From CAVYWD01 sp963772225 (lineage in GTDB: Bacteria > Myxococcota > Myxococcia > Myxococcales > UBA5297), in the NCBI GenBank assembly GCA_963772225.1, contig CAVYWD010000002.1:124001-188000 (forward strand): 64,000 nt of DNA, written 5' to 3'. The translations under genes were made by a program, and so were the position numbers. Positions 63,828-64,000 of the stretch are shown here, in pieces. Numbering within the stretch: position 1 is the stretch's first letter; every line of letters begins with the position of its first letter. The notes below the pieces were generated by a model. That model was not told the DNA's origin. It ran no database searches and saw only the letters and a program-made list of their open reading frames with translations.

Positions 63828-64000
63828 GCGCGCTGGACGGCAAGGACTTCCAAGGCAAGGTGGCGCTGGTCACCGGCGGCTCGCGGGGGATCGGCCGGGC
63901 CTGCGCACTGGAGCTCGGCCGGCGGGGCGCCTCGGTCGCCATTACCTACCAGGCCAGCGAGGCGGCGGCGCAGGAGGTGGTCGAGGCCCTGAAGGCCCTG
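63824..64000 (+). CDS. fabG: 3-oxoacyl-ACP reductase FabG (5' part, runs out of window)
   Basis: Fifty-nine residues of a short-chain dehydrogenase: GKVALVTGGSRGIGRACALEL is the NADPH-binding TGxxxGIG motif. The ATG overlaps the fabD stop. The rest lies beyond the window. In the fab operon, FabG reduces 3-oxoacyl-ACP. Confidence 0.92.
   Translation, partial: MSALDGKDFQGKVALVTGGSRGIGRACALELGRRGASVAITYQASEAAAQEVVEALKAL

Overview
The window is about 64 kb of very GC-rich bacterial chromosome, densely packed with genes. Several traits suggest Myxococcota: an eukaryotic-like Ser/Thr kinase, many lipoproteins, a sctN-sctO-sctP-sctQ block of the non-flagellar type III secretion type, DUF4388 and TPR membrane proteins, and an energy-converting-hydrogenase-related complex. 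That placement is an inference from gene content, because no rRNA or tRNA gene was seen.

Layout. 1-6.1 kb: a truncated DUF4129 membrane protein, a Ser/Thr kinase, and thiS-thiG-thiE on the minus strand. 6.2-11.7 kb: a Crp/Fnr regulator followed by an Mla-type lipid transport operon (mlaE-mlaF-mlaD-lipoprotein), interrupted between mlaF and mlaD by a GIY-YIG/DUF4357 gene. 12.0-20.0 kb: an HTH-EIIA regulator and a Hyf/Ehr-like membrane complex whose large subunit lacks the N-terminal nickel-binding CxxC motif. 20.0-24.3 kb: an accessory island holding an AbiE toxin-antitoxin pair, a decayed copy of an outer-membrane protein gene, and an orphan Rhs toxin tip with a DUF2283 partner. 24.4-34.3 kb: the intact outer-membrane protein gene, a thioredoxin-like ferredoxin, a Dabb protein, and a yfaA-yfaT-yfaS-yfaP alpha-2-macroglobulin cluster. 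34.4-39.0 kb: rhodanese and sctNOPQ. 39.0-43.1 kb: rseP, peroxiredoxin, cdsA and uppS. 43.2-54.7 kb: lipoproteins, exbB-exbD, spoIID, queA, tgt, a phosphodiesterase/EEP pair, rpsT and mazG. 54.9-59.4 kb: a TPR membrane protein, a DUF4388 protein and phoH. 59.4-64.0 kb: a lipoprotein, a TPR protein, then DUF177-rpmF-fabH-fabD-fabG, which runs out of the window.

The most striking cross-cutting signal is that six conserved genes (mlaD, sctN, rseP, uppS, the phosphodiesterase and the TPR membrane protein) carry a one-base frameshift. All six lie at a GAATC or GATTC pentamer that becomes GATC when one base is removed, and that removal restores each reading frame exactly. This looks like a systematic sequencing error at GATC sites, perhaps caused by Dam-like adenine methylation, rather than real gene decay. 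In contrast, the frameshift in the Rhs toxin tip comes from a 20-bp duplication and looks genuine.
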